This document shows positions 36,904-45,127 of a DNA stretch of 64,000 bases, in pieces. The notes under the pieces were generated by a model. It saw only the letters and a list, made by a program, of their open reading frames with translations. It ran no database searches and had not been told where the DNA came from. Each line of letters opens with the position of its first letter. The first letter of the stretch is position 1. The position numbers were made by a program, and so were the translations under genes. This DNA is from Sideroxyarcus emersonii (lineage in GTDB: Bacteria > Pseudomonadota > Gammaproteobacteria > Burkholderiales > Gallionellaceae). The stretch is taken from assembly GCF_021654335.1 (NCBI RefSeq), contig NZ_AP023423.1:2355001-2419000 (forward strand), in the 5' to 3' direction.

Positions 36904-37600
36904 GACAGCTGCCGCTCCATCCGTTTACGTAGAAGGTATAGCCGACCTTCGCCAAGCCATACACCCCGAACATCATCACCAGCAGCCCAGCCGACAGCCG
37001 CACGCGCGGCGATTGTACCCAGTTTCTGGCGCTTTCCCAGAACAGCCCGATTGCCAGCAGGTTAGGCAGGGTACCCAGCCCAAACGCGGCCATGATAAGC
37101 GCCCCCTGGGCGGCACTGCCGCTGGCCAGGGCAGTGACAAGCACACTGTACACCAGCCCGCACGGCAGCCAGCCCCACAGTGCCCCCAGCGCCAGGGCGC
37201 GCGGCACGGTGTTCACCGGCAACAAGCGGGTGGTAAAGGGCTGCAGGCGCTTCCACAGCCCCGCTCCGGCCTGTTCCAGGCGCCGTACCGCACCCCATAG
37301 CCCGGCCAGATACAGGCCCAGCAACACCAGCATCGAACTCGACAGCAGGAACAGCAGGTGCTGTACCGGTACCGCATCGCGCATCAGCAAGCCTGCCTGT
37401 CCGGCGGCACCGACCAGCGCCCCCGCCGCGGCATAACTGGCAATGCGGCCGCTGCTGTAGGCCAGGTGGAACGGCCAGCGCGGGCGGTCTGCGGGCACCT
37501 GCGCAGTGAAGACCCCGACGATGCTGCCGCACATGCCGAGACAGTGCACACCGCCGAGCAGGCCGACCAGCAACACCGCGATGAGACTGAATTCAACCAT
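36890..37600 (-). CDS. Sulfite exporter TauE/SafE-like membrane protein (COG2836)
   Basis: 236 residues with about six membrane helices and the family signature GGVHCLGMCG at the N-terminus, where the Cys pair may handle metal. COG2836 genes usually lie near cytochrome oxidase assembly genes (CcoGHIS, Sco). Overlaps the Sco gene by 14 bases and bioD by 8 bases, so all are translated together. Confidence 0.92.
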   Translation of the reverse strand: MVEFSLIAVLLVGLLGGVHCLGMCGSIVGVFTAQVPADRPRWPFHLAYSSGRIASYAAAGALVGAAGQAGLLMRDAVPVQHLLFLLSSSMLVLLGLYLAGLWGAVRRLEQAGAGLWKRLQPFTTRLLPVNTVPRALALGALWGWLPCGLVYSVLVTALASGSAAQGALIMAAFGLGTLPNLLAIGLFWESARNWVQSPRVRLSAGLLVMMFGVYGLAKVGYTFYVNGWSGSCHVPV

Positions 37601-38273
37601 CGATCTGTTTTTTCTCCAGCAGCTCCAGGTTCAAATGCGCCGAAGCCGCGCGTGCGTCGGGCATGGCTTGATGGGGAATGATGCCCAGCAACGGCGCTGC
37701 GATGCGCTCGCGCAGCGCGTCGATATTCTCCTGCAGGGCGGGCATGCCTGCATCCAGCACGTTGGCCACCCAGCCCGCGCATTCTAGCTGGTAATCGGCG
37801 ATCGCCCGCACCGTCAGCAGTGCATGATTGAGACAGCCCAGCCGCATGCCCACCACCAGGATCACCGGCAGGTCGAGCTGCTTCGCCAGGTCGGCGCTGG
37901 TCTGCCTGTCGTTCAGCGGCACCAGGAAGCCGCCGGCACCTTCCGCGATGACCTCATCGGTCTGCCCGGCAAGTTCGCGATAAGAAGCAAGGATGCGCGG
38001 GAACTCGATTCGCACCCCGACATGCCGCGCGGCAAGATGCGGCGCAATGGCATGCGGGAAACAATAGGGATTGACCTGGCCGTATGTGGCCTGGATGCTG
38101 CCCGCGGCACGCAGCAGTTTGGCGTCTTCGTTGTGATCGTCTTCGTCGCATCCGGCCGCCACCGGCTTGAAACCCGCCACGCGCCTACCCTGCGCGGCAA
38201 AGGCATGCAGCAGCGCGCAGCTGACCAGCGTCTTGCCTGCGCCGGTATCGGTGCCGGTGATGAAGTAGCTCAT
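37593..38273 (-). CDS. bioD: Dethiobiotin synthetase
   Basis: 226 residues. P-loop GTDTGAGKTLVSCALL, switch-like VAGFKPVAAG, ligands in EGAGGFLVPLNDRQ and VVGMRLGCLNHALLT. Closes the ureido ring of biotin from DAPA, CO2 and ATP. Normal length. Overlaps the TauE-like gene by 8 bases; bioC lies upstream, with a palindromic repeat in the gap. Confidence 0.97.
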   Translation of the reverse strand: MSYFITGTDTGAGKTLVSCALLHAFAAQGRRVAGFKPVAAGCDEDDHNEDAKLLRAAGSIQATYGQVNPYCFPHAIAPHLAARHVGVRIEFPRILASYRELAGQTDEVIAEGAGGFLVPLNDRQTSADLAKQLDLPVILVVGMRLGCLNHALLTVRAIADYQLECAGWVANVLDAGMPALQENIDALRERIAAPLLGIIPHQAMPDARAASAHLNLELLEKKQIDG

Positions 38274-38285
38274 TTCAGCGGCCTT

Positions 38286-38354
38286 CTGCCACAAAGATCG
38301 CCGGGCACAGTGAGACACGGCGGAGCGCCGTTCTCTCTGTGCAATCTGTGGCAA
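38286..38354. repeat. Imperfect palindrome in the bioC-bioD gap
   Basis: Left arm TGCCACAAAGATCGC and right arm CTCTGTGCAATCTGTGGCA are inverted repeats with mismatches. The same design occurs in the bioH-bioC and bioB-bioF gaps. No ORF. Confidence 0.65.
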
Positions 38355-38364
38355 TGAATTGTGT

Positions 38365-39234
38365 TCATAGTCTGAAATTTGTCTTGACGATGGCACGCCC
38401 GTCCCTGCTCTGCCTGGGCGCCGCCTTCCAGGCATGGCCATAGATGATCTCGAAGGTCGCGGGCAGCTTGCCGTTGCGACGCAAGGCCTCGTAGTTCTGC
38501 ACGATGCGCGCCCACCGCGCCTTGCCCAGCATGCCGGGCGCGCGCCCTGCGGTGGCGTTGTGCGCACCGATGCTGCGCAGGTCCTGCATCACGGCCTTCA
38601 CGTCGTCGTAGGTGAGCGTCAATTTTTCCATTTCCATCACCGGATCGGCGAAGCCAGCCTCCACCAGCATGTCGCCGATGTCGTGCATGTCGGCGAAGCG
38701 ATTGACGTGATTGTAGCCGTCCACGCCATCGAAGGCGGTGCGCAGTTCCTGCAGCGTGTCCGGACCGAAGGTGGAGAACATCAGCAGGCCGTCGGTCCTG
38801 ATGACGCGGTGCAGGCCGGCGAAGGTGGCCGGCAGGTCGTTGCACCACTGCACGGCCAGGTTGGACCACACCATGTCCACGCTCTGTGCCGCCAGCGGCA
38901 AGGCCTCGGCATCGGCACACAGGAAGCGCTGTTTGCTGCCGCTGAACAGCTTCTGCCACCAGCTCGATGTGCCGCGCGCCACCTGCAGCATGCCGAAGGC
39001 GATATCCAGCGCCGTGATGTCCGCCTGCGGATAGCGTTCGCCCAGCTGGCGCGTTCCCCAGCCGGTGCCGCTGCCGACATCCAGCACGCGCGCCGGCTGG
39101 ATCTTGATGATGTCCAGCTTCTCCAGCATGCGGATACACACTTCGCGCTGCAGCACGGCGGCGGCATCGTAGCGCGTCGCCGCCCTGCTGAAGGCTCGCC
39201 GCATCTGCCTCTTGTCTATTTCGAATTCATTCAT
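38365..39234 (-). CDS. bioC: Malonyl-ACP O-methyltransferase
   Basis: 289 residues. SAM methyltransferase with motif I VLDVGSGTGWGTRQL, acid residue in ITALDIAFGML, SNLAVQWCNDL typical of BioC, and GLLMFSTFGPDTLQELR. Methylates malonyl-ACP so that the fatty-acid enzymes can build pimeloyl-ACP methyl ester. The ATG is chosen at MNEFEIDKRQM. BioH, the matching esterase, is the next gene upstream. Confidence 0.96.
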   Translation of the reverse strand: MNEFEIDKRQMRRAFSRAATRYDAAAVLQREVCIRMLEKLDIIKIQPARVLDVGSGTGWGTRQLGERYPQADITALDIAFGMLQVARGTSSWWQKLFSGSKQRFLCADAEALPLAAQSVDMVWSNLAVQWCNDLPATFAGLHRVIRTDGLLMFSTFGPDTLQELRTAFDGVDGYNHVNRFADMHDIGDMLVEAGFADPVMEMEKLTLTYDDVKAVMQDLRSIGAHNATAGRAPGMLGKARWARIVQNYEALRRNGKLPATFEIIYGHAWKAAPRQSRDGRAIVKTNFRL

Positions 39235-39246
39235 TAACACAACCTT

Positions 39247-39344
39247 CTTGCCGCAGAGCATCCAGAGGCCACGGGGGTTTCCGCAGACAAGTTGTTTGCA
39301 GCGGTTTTTCCCTGCATCCCTGTGTACTCTGCGGCTAATTGATG
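39247..39344. repeat. Imperfect palindrome in the bioH-bioC gap
   Basis: TTGCCGCAGAGCATCCAGAGG on the left, CCCTGTGTACTCTGCGGC on the right; arms inverted with mismatches and the same family as 38286 and 41245. The inner part is not recognisable. Confidence 0.65.
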
Positions 39345-40102
39345 TTCAAAAAACCGCATACCTGTTCAACAAAAATTTCCGGGTGCGACAGGAACGGCGC
39401 ATGCGCGGCACCCTCGATCTCCACAACGCGTGCGCACGGCATTTGCTGCGCCAGATGATGCGAAGCCTGCGGCGGGGTGAGCTTGTCGCGCCCGCCCGCG
39501 AGCACCAGGGTCGGCTGCGCGATCCGCGGCAGCACCTCGCGCAGGTCCGCATCGCGCAGGATTTGCAGGCCGCCGCGCAGCGCGTCCAGATGGGGCTCGC
39601 CGCGACTGAACAACCTTTCGCGCAGGAGGCCCAGCAACTCGCGTTCGCCTTCGCTGCCGCGCACTTGCAGCGCCAGAAAACGGCGCAAGGTCGCAGCATG
39701 GTTGTTGCCCAGTTCGGCAGCGAACTGTTCCAGCGTCTGTTGCGGCATGCCGCACTGCCAATCCTCGCGCCCGGTAAAACACGGGGTGCTCGCCACCAGC
39801 ACCATGCGCCTGATCAGCCGCGGCTCGCGCGCCGCCCAGTGCTGCGCGATGATGCCGCCGAGCGACCAGCCCAGCAGCATGAACGGCTGGTCGAAATGCG
39901 CGGCAAGCTGCCCGGTGACCGCCTCCAGCGTGAACGCACCCGGCAGTCCGCTCTCGCCATGCCCCGGCAGATCGACGTTATGCACCTCGAACGCCTGCGC
40001 CAGCCGCGCAACGGCATCGCTCCAGACACCGCCGTGCATGCCCCAGCCATGCAGCATGACCAGCGGCTCGCCCTGCCCCGTCACCTCAACATGCAAGCTC
40101 AT
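39335..40102 (-). CDS. bioH: Pimeloyl-ACP methyl ester carboxylesterase
   Basis: 255 residues. Alpha/beta hydrolase: LHGWGMHGGVW, nucleophile Ser in LLGWSLGGIIAQ, Asp in LAGGRDKLTPP, His in GAAHAPFLSHP. Removes the methyl group put on by BioC and so ends chain building. Its 5' end overlaps bioF by 17 bases. Confidence 0.95.
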   Translation of the reverse strand: MSLHVEVTGQGEPLVMLHGWGMHGGVWSDAVARLAQAFEVHNVDLPGHGESGLPGAFTLEAVTGQLAAHFDQPFMLLGWSLGGIIAQHWAAREPRLIRRMVLVASTPCFTGREDWQCGMPQQTLEQFAAELGNNHAATLRRFLALQVRGSEGERELLGLLRERLFSRGEPHLDALRGGLQILRDADLREVLPRIAQPTLVLAGGRDKLTPPQASHHLAQQMPCARVVEIEGAAHAPFLSHPEIFVEQVCGFLNIN

Positions 40103-41240
40103 GCAGGGCTCCGATCAATCGTTCGACGTCGTCCGCGGTATGCGCGGCGGACAGCGTGATGCGCAGGCGTGCCGTACCCTGCGGCACGGTGGGCGGACGG
40201 ATCGCCGCCACCCAGATGCCGCGATCGCGCAGTCCTTCGCTCAATCCCAGCGCCCGCTGGTTGTCGCCGATCAGCAACGGCTGGATGGCGGTGTCCGACG
40301 GCATGAGCAGCCACGGCAGGCCGCCCAGACCTTTGCGCAATTGCGCGACAAGTCCCTGCAGATGCTCGCGCAGTGCGTCGCCCTGCTCGATCAGTTGCAG
40401 GGATTGCAGCAATGCGGCCGACAAGGCGGGCGGTGTGGCGGTGGTATAGACGTAGCTGCGCGCATGGTTGACCAGCGTATCGATGACGACCTGCTCCGCA
40501 GCGATGAACGCACCGGAAACGCCGGCGGCCTTTCCCAGCGTGCCCATCAGGACGATGCGGGCGGAATCGATCCCGTACTGCGCCAGCGAACCCCGCCCCT
40601 GCGCGCCCAGCACCCCGAAGCCGTGCGCATCGTCCAGCAGCAGCCAGGCATCGTGCCGCTCGCACAATGCCAGCAAATCCGGCAGCGGCGCAAGATCGCC
40701 ATCCATGCTGAACACCGCGTCGGTGATGATGAGCTTGCGCCCGCTTTGCGTGCGTTCGAGCATTTGTGCCAGCTGTTGCATGTCGCCGTGCCGGTAACGC
40801 CGCACCTCGGCGCGCGCCAGCAGCATGGCATCGTTGAGCGAAGAATGGTTGAGCTTGTCGGCGAACACGGCATCCCCTTTGCCGACCAGCGCCTGTACCA
40901 CGCCGAGGTTCGCCATGTAACCGGTGGAAAACAGCAGGGCGGCGGGTTTGCCGACAAAGGCGGCAAGCTGCATTTCGAGCTGGCGATGCGGCTCGAAGTG
41001 CCCGCTGACCAGATGGGCGGCCCCGGCGCCGACGCCCCATGCCTGCGCGCCTTGCTGCAGGGCGGCGATCAGTTGCGGGTGGCTGGCCAGCCCCAGGTAA
41101 TCGTTGCTGCAGAATGCGAGATAGGGCTTGCCGTCCACGACGATGTGCGGCGACTGCGGCGAGTCCAGCGTGCGCCGCTGACGCAGCAGCCCCTGCGTGG
41201 CGCGTTCGTCGAGTTCGTGTTGGAGTTGATGGAAGATCAT
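40086..41240 (-). CDS. bioF: 8-amino-7-oxononanoate synthase
   Basis: 384 residues. PLP enzyme of the alpha-oxoamine synthase family: FCSNDYLGLASHPQL, TGYMANLGV, DDAHGFGVLG, and the PLP Lys in GTLGKAAGVSGAF. Joins pimeloyl-ACP and alanine. The start is the ATG giving MIFHQLQ. Downstream it overlaps bioH by 17 bases; upstream bioB is separated by a palindromic repeat. Confidence 0.97.
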   Translation of the reverse strand: MIFHQLQHELDERATQGLLRQRRTLDSPQSPHIVVDGKPYLAFCSNDYLGLASHPQLIAALQQGAQAWGVGAGAAHLVSGHFEPHRQLEMQLAAFVGKPAALLFSTGYMANLGVVQALVGKGDAVFADKLNHSSLNDAMLLARAEVRRYRHGDMQQLAQMLERTQSGRKLIITDAVFSMDGDLAPLPDLLALCERHDAWLLLDDAHGFGVLGAQGRGSLAQYGIDSARIVLMGTLGKAAGVSGAFIAAEQVVIDTLVNHARSYVYTTATPPALSAALLQSLQLIEQGDALREHLQGLVAQLRKGLGGLPWLLMPSDTAIQPLLIGDNQRALGLSEGLRDRGIWVAAIRPPTVPQGTARLRITLSAAHTADDVERLIGALHELAC

Positions 41241-41244
41241 TCTT

Positions 41245-41302
41245 TGCCACAGAGATCGCAGAGAGGAAACTGTTCTGCGATCCCTGTGCATTCTGTGGCT
41301 AA
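41245..41302. repeat. Imperfect palindrome in the bioB-bioF gap
   Basis: TGCCACAGAGATCGCAGAG (left) and CTGCGATCCCTGTGCATTCTGTGGC (right) are inverted repeats with internal CGATC symmetry. Occupies nearly the whole gap and covers the bioB stop. Related to the copies near 38286 and 39247. Confidence 0.75.
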
Positions 41303-42294
41303 TGTTTTTCCGCGAAGGGATACATGCCCAGTTTATCCATCAGCGCGCGGTCGCGCTCGACCTCCGGGTTGCCGGTGGTCAGCAGCTGGTCACCGTAGAA
41401 GATGGAGTTGGCGCCGGCAAGGAAACACAGCGCCTGCACCGCTTCGCTCATCTGCTGGCGTCCGGCGGACAGGCGCACGCGCGCGGCGGGCATGGCGATG
41501 CGCGCCACGGCGATGGTGCGCACGAAGTCGAGCGGGTCGAGGTCTTCCTGCTGCGCCAGCGGAGTGCCTTCCACCTTGACCAGGTTGTTGATGGGCACGC
41601 TCTCGGGATAGGGTTCCATGTTGGCCAGCTGCGCGATGAGTCCGGCGCGTTGCGTGAGGTTCTCGCCCATGCCGACGATGCCGCCGCTGCATACATGCAT
41701 GCCGGCCTTGCGCACGCGCTCCAGCGTATCCAGACGCTCCTGATAGTCGCGCGTGCTGATGATGTTGCCGTAGAACTCCGGCGCGGTATCCAGATTGTGG
41801 TTGTAGTAGTCGAGTCCGGCCTGGCGCAGTTGCTCGGTCTGTTCGTCGTTCAGCATGCCCAGGGTGGCGCAGGTTTCCATGCCCAGCGCCTTGACCTCTT
41901 TCACCATCTCGACCACGGCGGCCATGTCTTCCCTGGAGGGCTCGCGCCAGGCGGCGCCCATGCAGAAGCGGTCGGCCCCGGCAGCCTGCGCCGCCTTGGC
42001 CGCCTTGATGACCTCCTGCACTTCCAGCATCTTGCGGTTCTCCACGCCGGCATCGTGGAACGCCGACTGCGGGCAATAGCCGCAATCCTCCGAACAGCCG
42101 CCCGTCTTGATCGACAGTAAAGTGGAAAGCTGCACTGCATTCGGGTCGAAATGCTCGCGATGCACCTGCTGGGCACGGAACAACAGATCGGCGAACGGCA
42201 ATTTGAACAAGGCTTCGATGGCCGCGACGCTCCAGCGCTGCGACGATGCTACCGGTTTGGCGGGGCGGGCGAATTCGATGGTTTGGGTTTGCAT
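41299..42294 (-). CDS. bioB: Biotin synthase
   Basis: 331 residues. Radical-SAM cluster motif [11 protein letters not shown], 2Fe-2S ligands in the later Cys ([21 protein letters not shown]) and Arg in [11 protein letters not shown]. Inserts sulfur into dethiobiotin. First gene of the run, divergent from comF with only 72 bases between the two starts, so the promoter region is shared. DAPA aminotransferase (bioA) is not in the window. Confidence 0.97.
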   Translation of the reverse strand: MQTQTIEFARPAKPVASSQRWSVAAIEALFKLPFADLLFRAQQVHREHFDPNAVQLSTLLSIKTGGCSEDCGYCPQSAFHDAGVENRKMLEVQEVIKAAKAAQAAGADRFCMGAAWREPSREDMAAVVEMVKEVKALGMETCATLGMLNDEQTEQLRQAGLDYYNHNLDTAPEFYGNIISTRDYQERLDTLERVRKAGMHVCSGGIVGMGENLTQRAGLIAQLANMEPYPESVPINNLVKVEGTPLAQQEDLDPLDFVRTIAVARIAMPAARVRLSAGRQQMSEAVQALCFLAGANSIFYGDQLLTTGNPEVERDRALMDKLGMYPFAEKH

Positions 42295-42366
42295 AAAGTT
42301 GTGGGCAAGCAAGTAGAATGGCGGATACGCATCCTCGACCCGGAACAGCAACAGGATCGGAACGAC

Positions 42367-43086
42367 ATGTCCATTTTATCCCAACGCCCGTTTGACATCG
42401 GCGCAAATTTTAAGCGCCTGCTGCCGGCCCAGCCTTGCCTGCTGTGCGGCGCCAACAGCCATGACGGCATATGCTGCACCGCCTGCGATGCCGAACTGCC
42501 GCGCCTGACCGCAGAGCACTGCCCGGTCTGCGCGCTGCCCACGCTGGCCGGCAGCCTGTGCGGCGAGTGCCTGCGCCAGCCACCCCCGTTCGACCATACC
42601 GCGGCCGCTTTCAGCTACAACTTCCCGCTCGACAAGCTGGTCCAGGCCTTGAAATTCCGCGACCAGCTGGTGCTGGTCGATTTTCTGGCGGATGCGCTGG
42701 CCGAGCGGGTGACCACGCATCCCGACCGCCTGCTTGCCTTGCCGTTGCACGCGACACGGCTGCGCGAACGCGGTTTCAACCAGTCCCTGCTGCTGGCGCG
42801 CCGCCTTTCGCGCCGCTTGGGCATCCCGCTGCTGCCGGATGCCTGCGAGCGGGTGCGCAATACGCCGCCGCAATCCTCGCTGCCGTGGAAAGAGCGTGAC
42901 AAGAACATGCGCCAGGCGTTTGTCTGCAAACCCGATGCCGACATACGCGGCAAACATGTCGCCATCGTCGACGACGTGATGACCACGGGCGCCTCGATCG
43001 GCGAGTTGGCTCGCGCCCTGAAACAGGCCGGCGCGAGCGAGGTCAGCGCGTGGGTGATCGCGCGCACGCTGCCGCACGACCGCTGA
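42367..43086 (+). CDS. comF: ComF family protein (phosphoribosyltransferase-like)
   Basis: 239 residues. N-terminal double zinc finger (CLLCG, CCTACD, CPVCALP, CGEC), then a PRTase-like domain with [13 protein letters not shown] and the PRPP loop [13 protein letters not shown]. ComF proteins help DNA uptake in competent bacteria and are found in most proteobacteria next to bioB. Start is the ATG giving MSILSQRP. Confidence 0.95.
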   Translation: MSILSQRPFDIGANFKRLLPAQPCLLCGANSHDGICCTACDAELPRLTAEHCPVCALPTLAGSLCGECLRQPPPFDHTAAAFSYNFPLDKLVQALKFRDQLVLVDFLADALAERVTTHPDRLLALPLHATRLRERGFNQSLLLARRLSRRLGIPLLPDACERVRNTPPQSSLPWKERDKNMRQAFVCKPDADIRGKHVAIVDDVMTTGASIGELARALKQAGASEVSAWVIARTLPHDR

Positions 43087-43101
43087 TTCATGCGACCGAC
43101 A

Positions 43102-44172
43102 TCAAAGTGATTTGAGCTTGTTCTGCACGAATGCCTGCAACTGGGCATTCAGGCTGTTCGAAGCCAGTGCATGCTGGTAGGCAGCGCGTGCTTCGTCGTT
43201 GCGATGCAGTGCCTGCAGGGAGATACCCATGCCCATCAGCCAGATGCCGTTGCTGGGTACCAGCTTCAGTGCGGCCTGATAATGCGCGATGGCTTCGTCG
43301 TGCCGCTCCTGGCGTTGCAGCAGGGCGGCCACGAAGGCCTGGTAATCCGCCAGGCCTTCGGCATGCGGCAGGGTCTTCTGCAAGGTCTCCAGCGCCAGCG
43401 GCACGGCTCCCCGCTCCACCTGCAGGCGTGCCAGCAGCATGGCGAACGATGCGTCGCGCGGGTCCCGCTTCAAGCCTCTTTTCAGCACGCCTTCGGCATC
43501 GTCGTTGCGCTTGAGGCTGATCAGCAACCCGGCCCAGGCCAGACGCGCATCCTTGTGCAATGGATCGATCAGCAACGCCTGCTCGTAGCCTGCCAGCGCG
43601 TCGTTAGTCCTGCCCTCCTGCACCGCCAGATTGGCCTTGCGGAACTCGTTCTCGGCGCGCTGCTGCGGTGTGACGATCTTGATCTGCTGACCCTCGAGGT
43701 CTGCCGCCTGCGCAGCAGCTGCAACCTCGGCGCTTTCATCCGCAACGCGTTCAGGCCGGTGCCGCCTCGGCTTGTCGGCAGCGGGAGTACTCTTGGCCGG
43801 CTCTTCGCTGTTCACCACCAGCAAGGGTTTGCCATGCAGCATACCGGCAGGCACGGATGACGCTGCCTCGCCAATCATGTTCACCATCGTCTCGACCGGT
43901 GCCGAAACGGGCGCCAGCGGCGCGCTGACGGCCTGCGGGACAGCGGCAATAACCGGCACAACCGCCAGTGCCTTTTCCGGCACAGGCGCTGCCGTGCGCC
44001 CCGAATACCACATGACCGCTGCCAGCAGCGCCAGCAGTGACAACGCCAGCAGCGCGTAACGCAGCAAGTGGGAGCGCTTGCGCGGAGGGACCGGACGTAT
44101 CGTGGACTCGCCCAGGGGCACGGTCGTCCCCCGGTTCTCCAGTTCGTTCAGCACCTGGTTGATCAGGCTCAT
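43102..44172 (-). CDS. mshN: MSHA biogenesis TPR protein MshN
   Basis: 356 residues. Short cytoplasmic N-terminus (MSLINQVLNELENRG, the MshN/GspB-like motif), one helix (about 36-56), Pro/Ala-rich periplasmic linker, then TPR units (about 165-350; ANLAVQEGRTNDALAGYEQA, DEAIAHYQAALKLVP). Probably an assembly or secretin partner. Last gene of the cluster; its ATG overlaps mshM stop (ATGA). Confidence 0.9.
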   Translation of the reverse strand: MSLINQVLNELENRGTTVPLGESTIRPVPPRKRSHLLRYALLALSLLALLAAVMWYSGRTAAPVPEKALAVVPVIAAVPQAVSAPLAPVSAPVETMVNMIGEAASSVPAGMLHGKPLLVVNSEEPAKSTPAADKPRRHRPERVADESAEVAAAAQAADLEGQQIKIVTPQQRAENEFRKANLAVQEGRTNDALAGYEQALLIDPLHKDARLAWAGLLISLKRNDDAEGVLKRGLKRDPRDASFAMLLARLQVERGAVPLALETLQKTLPHAEGLADYQAFVAALLQRQERHDEAIAHYQAALKLVPSNGIWLMGMGISLQALHRNDEARAAYQHALASNSLNAQLQAFVQNKLKSL

Positions 44173-45122
44173 CGCAGCCAGATACCCACTGCCAGCAAGA
44201 TCGACAGCGCAGCCGCGGCACCCCACCAGACCCGGCGCATCCAGTCCTGGTAGGATTCCGGGGTATCGGCTGCAGCCTTGCGCACATGCCGCGCCAGCAC
44301 CTGCTGGCGCCCTTCCGCATAGGCCAGCATCAGCGCCTTGTGCGCGATGATGTTGACCAGCCTCGGCGTGCCGTGCGTCACCCGGTGGAGCAGACTGACG
44401 GCAGCGGAACCGAACAGGGTCTCGCCCTTGAAACCGGCTACGGCAAGGCGATGGCGCAAATAGCGATCCATTTCGTCGCGATGCAATCCGTTCAATTGAT
44501 ACTGGAAGCTGATGCGCTGCCGCAGCTGGCGCACCGAATTCTGCTTCAGGCGCTCATCCAGTTCCGGCTGCCCGAACAACACCACCTGCATCAGTTTGCG
44601 CTTCTCCGTTTCCAGGTTGGTCAACAGGCGCAGCACTTCCAGGCTTTCCAGCGGCATCGCCTGCGCCTCGTCCAGGCAGACCAACACGCGTTTTCCTTCG
44701 CGCGCAAAATTGAGCAGCGTGAGCGTCAGCGCTTTCAGCAGCATGTGCTGGTCGATGGAACTGTCGACTTCGATGCGGAATTCCTCCGCCAGCGCGAGCA
44801 ACAGGCTGCGCGGTTCCAGATACGGATTGGGGATATAGGCGGTGATGAACTTTGCCGCATGACGGCCGCTGACGCCGCCATCCTGCGTGCCGATATCGGT
44901 GGTGGTCTCGCGGTCGCTGCTCAGCGTGGCGAGGAACTTGCGGCACAGCAGGGTCTTGCCGTTGCCGACTTCGCCGACGATCTTGATGAATCCTTCGCCG
45001 GTACGTGCCGCCACCAGCAAGGTGTTCAATCCCTCCTGGTAGTTGGTGCAAGCGAAGAAGAAGCTGGTGTCAGGCGTCAGCGAGAACGGCAATTCGCGCA
45101 ATCCGAAGTGCGCCAGGTACAT
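44169..45122 (-). CDS. mshM: MSHA biogenesis ATPase MshM (ExeA/GspA-like)
   Basis: 317 residues. AAA ATPase starting with the characteristic YLAHFGLRELPFSLTPDTSF; Walker A GEVGNGKTLL, Walker B VLVCLDEAQAMPLE, and an LRQRISFQYQL sensor region. A C-terminal helix (about 297-314) puts it in the inner membrane. Like ExeA, it likely opens peptidoglycan for secretin placement with MshL. It is separated from mshL by 5 bases. Confidence 0.93.
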   Translation of the reverse strand: MYLAHFGLRELPFSLTPDTSFFFACTNYQEGLNTLLVAARTGEGFIKIVGEVGNGKTLLCRKFLATLSSDRETTTDIGTQDGGVSGRHAAKFITAYIPNPYLEPRSLLLALAEEFRIEVDSSIDQHMLLKALTLTLLNFAREGKRVLVCLDEAQAMPLESLEVLRLLTNLETEKRKLMQVVLFGQPELDERLKQNSVRQLRQRISFQYQLNGLHRDEMDRYLRHRLAVAGFKGETLFGSAAVSLLHRVTHGTPRLVNIIAHKALMLAYAEGRQQVLARHVRKAAADTPESYQDWMRRVWWGAAAALSILLAVGIWLR

Positions 45123-45127
45123 GGTGC

